Below, one piece after another: positions 62,100 to 64,000 of a stretch of DNA of 64,000 nt; within the stretch, counting starts at the first letter, position 1; each line of letters begins with the position of its first letter. The notes below the pieces were generated by a model. It worked only from the letters and a program-made list of their open reading frames with translations. It was not told where the DNA came from and searched no databases. Origin of the DNA: Alistipes sp. Lineage in GTDB: Bacteria; Bacteroidota; Bacteroidia; Bacteroidales; Rikenellaceae. Made by a program: the position numbers and the translations under genes. The stretch spans positions 14,876-78,875 of the forward strand of contig JAIDUK010000007.1 of the NCBI GenBank assembly GCA_029060215.1. Direction: 5' to 3'.

Positions 62100-63425
62100 A
62101 TGGCATCGGTTACGGCTTTCATTCGGGTATCGAGAAAACGCATAGATCGGGCGAACGTTCGTTTTCGTCTGCGGGACGGTCGGAATATTCAGTTGTTCCA
62201 CGCCTCCGAGTTGGAAGTCAATCCTTCAGACTGGGATGCGACCCGGCAGGAGATCAAGGCAAAGGTGCTTTACGATGCGGAGAAGCGGGCCGCTTTCAAT
62301 AAGGCCGTGGCCGACCGCAAAAGCATGATGTTGGAGATATACAACGCTGTAACGGTCAAAGAGAATTTGACATCAGACTGGCTGGAGTTGGAAATCGACA
62401 AGCGCCTGCATCCCGAAAAGTACATCGTCGAAAAACATCGGCAAACATTCTTCGAAGCCTACGAGGAATTCATCGAGAAACGCAAATTGTCCGATTGGAG
62501 AGTACGAGCCATTCGGGTCGTGATTCGTGCGTTGAGGCGTTACGAACTCTATGCCCGCCGAACGGTGGATAGCCGTTTTGTGCTCGACCTCGATACGGTA
62601 ACACCGCTCATACTGCGGGACATCGAGGAGTTTCTGCGAAACGAATACACCTTTTGCGAGCAATACCCCGACATTTACGAGGCAGTACCCGAAAGCCGGA
62701 CGCCTCAACCGAGAGGCCAGAATACGATCAACGGTATCCTTACCAAACTGCGCACATTCTTCATTTGGGCGAACGATGTGGGTAAGACAACGAACAACCC
62801 GTTCCGGAACTATGCCGTCGAGGAGTGCGTCTACGGAACGCCCTACTACATTACGATCGATGAACGCAACAAAATCTATCGCACGAACCTCGTCCGGCAT
62901 CCGCAACTGGCCACGCAGCGGGATATATTTGTCTTTCAGTGTCTGATCGGATGCCGTGTGGGCGATCTCTACAAACTGACACGGGATAATCTTATAGGCG
63001 GTGCGGTCGAGTATATTCCCCGTAAGACAAAAGACGGTCATCCGGTAACGGTGCGGGTTCCCCTCAACACGATAGCCCGTGAGATACTGGCCCGCTATGC
63101 CGATTATACCGGGCCGGTGTTGTTCCCGTTGATTGCCGAACAGCAATACAATCGGGCGATCAAGCGGATATTTCTTGCTGCCGGATTGAAGCGCAAGGTT
63201 ACGATTCTGAATCCACTGACCCGTGAGCCGGAGCAGCGGCCGATATGGGAAGTGGCCTCGTCGCACTTGGCTCGTCGAGCCTTTGTAGGGAACCTTTACA
63301 AGCAGGTCAAAGACCCTAACCTTGTCGGAGCGTTGAGCGGCCACAAGGAGGGTAGCCGAGCATTCGCCCGCTATCGGGACATTGACGACGAAATGAAGAA
63401 CGAACTGGTTAAAATGTTGGAATAA
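62100..63425 (+). CDS. tyrosine-type site-specific integrase
   Basis: 441-residue recombinase. An N-terminal arm-type domain and a SAM-like core-binding domain lead to the catalytic domain with the first arginine in LIGCRVGDLYKLT, the lysine in RKTKDGHPVTV, HLARR for the histidine-arginine pair, GALSGHKEGSRAFARY for the second histidine and the nucleophilic tyrosine. Integrases of this kind drive conjugative or mobilisable elements and phages in Bacteroidales. Codon and base composition are lower in GC than the neighbouring chromosome. The next gene starts on the last base of its stop. Confidence 0.93.
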   Translation: MASVTAFIRVSRKRIDRANVRFRLRDGRNIQLFHASELEVNPSDWDATRQEIKAKVLYDAEKRAAFNKAVADRKSMMLEIYNAVTVKENLTSDWLELEIDKRLHPEKYIVEKHRQTFFEAYEEFIEKRKLSDWRVRAIRVVIRALRRYELYARRTVDSRFVLDLDTVTPLILRDIEEFLRNEYTFCEQYPDIYEAVPESRTPQPRGQNTINGILTKLRTFFIWANDVGKTTNNPFRNYAVEECVYGTPYYITIDERNKIYRTNLVRHPQLATQRDIFVFQCLIGCRVGDLYKLTRDNLIGGAVEYIPRKTKDGHPVTVRVPLNTIAREILARYADYTGPVLFPLIAEQQYNRAIKRIFLAAGLKRKVTILNPLTREPEQRPIWEVASSHLARRAFVGNLYKQVKDPNLVGALSGHKEGSRAFARYRDIDDEMKNELVKMLE

Positions 63426-64000
63426 TGGCACAAGAGATTAAAATTGATGATCTGTTCGCTCGGATCGATGAGGAGCTTATTATTTTATCAGAAGCCAAAC
63501 AAAAAGGAGAATATAAATGGTTTGATTTTATAGCAGCTCTTCGATTGCTTAATGATAAACTTCAAAGTGAGGTGCATCATGAATATAGAAAATCTAAGGT
63601 AAGTAGGTTGGTTAATGTATTCAATGACCTTTGCCATACGGTAGTACAAACATGTTGTAAACGAATAATATCCTACGACAAAGAACGTAAAATCCTTACA
63701 GAAGAATGGCATATAAGTGGAGAAGAAGGTCGGGTGGAAACTATTGAAGAAAAGATTGACCTTGTTTTGCAAGCACATTATGAAAGTCTTAAATTGCCAG
63801 AGAAGAATTTGTCAAAACAATGTGATGTTGTAAAAATCTCTTATCTATTAAGAGATTGTAAAATAGATTACTCAAATCTTGCAATATATTTTCACAAGAC
63901 TAATATGAATGATGTTCCGCTAGGTGAGTCTTGGGATGATTGGTGTTTGGATTATTTTCTATGCAATAGACGACGGATGGATTTCCGCAATTTCTTTGAT
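63425..64000 (+). CDS. hypothetical protein of the integrated element (5' part, runs out of the window)
   Basis: 192 codons without stop up to the window end, starting MAQEIKIDDLFARIDEEL directly on the integrase stop codon (TAATG). The sequence is strongly AT-rich and mostly helical, with several Cys and Trp (WFDFIAALRLL; CHTVVQTCCKRI; GESWDDWCLDYFLCNRRRMDF). I do not recognise a family. Genes coupled to an integrase in this way are typical cargo or regulatory genes of mobile elements. Confidence 0.7.
   Translation, partial: MAQEIKIDDLFARIDEELIILSEAKQKGEYKWFDFIAALRLLNDKLQSEVHHEYRKSKVSRLVNVFNDLCHTVVQTCCKRIISYDKERKILTEEWHISGEEGRVETIEEKIDLVLQAHYESLKLPEKNLSKQCDVVKISYLLRDCKIDYSNLAIYFHKTNMNDVPLGESWDDWCLDYFLCNRRRMDFRNFFD

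Overview
The window looks like chromosome from a high-GC gut member of the Bacteroidales, most like Alistipes (Rikenellaceae); this is inference from content. The supporting signs are many promoters with the Bacteroidetes -7 box TAnnTTTG (with -33 TTG), no Shine-Dalgarno dependence, a SusC/SusD locus, a tryptophanase of the Bacteroides type, MlaE/MlaF after a DUF4834 protein, a DUF177-rpmF-plsX-fabH block and GC-rich coding sequence throughout.

Layout: 1-10700 is mostly housekeeping (birA, purB, mlaEF, gapA, DUF177-rpmF-plsX-fabH, a 6S-like RNA, a PepSY-like protein). 10800-13300 holds ferritin, a DUF5131 protein, a GNAT acetyltransferase and a YqaA-type membrane protein. 13450-28800 is one large catabolic locus: a LacI regulator diverges from a minus-strand operon of ribokinase, SusC, SusD, three secreted ADP-ribosylglycohydrolase-family proteins, a lipoprotein esterase, a sugar transporter of the RhaT/GRP type and a small lipoprotein, closed by a terminator. 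Its logic resembles the Bacteroides ribose-utilization (rus) loci: release ribose or ribosides outside the cytoplasm, import, then phosphorylate. The susC frame is broken at a run of ten G, and the last gene of the operon carries a run of nine G in frame.

28950-31250 is a hipB-hipA-acetyltransferase operon. 31430-33870 has three minus-strand tRNA genes (Val-GAC, Val-UAC, Asn-GUU), each with its own promoter, with an AT-richer Fic-domain gene bounded by palindromes inserted between the first two. 33900-43450 carries a DUF1573 protein, an NfnAB-like flavoprotein pair, a GT9 glycosyltransferase with a DUF4254 protein, a LysM glucosaminidase, a DPP-IV peptidase and an O6-alkylguanine methyltransferase.

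43470-48540 is a segment (dapD, prolyl oligopeptidase, lysC) bracketed by about 370-bp inverted repeats. 48600-61600 is again mostly housekeeping: DUF4435, SUI1-like factor, a very large metallopeptidase-like outer-membrane protein, PBP1A, asd, tnaA, rubredoxin, superoxide dismutase and a GT22-like mannosyltransferase. With lysC and dapD, asd adds a third gene of the aspartate/lysine pathway.

From about 61850 the sequence changes: a terminator, a 30-bp palindrome, a tyrosine integrase and the start of a strongly AT-rich gene of unknown function mark the left edge of an integrated element that continues past the window.
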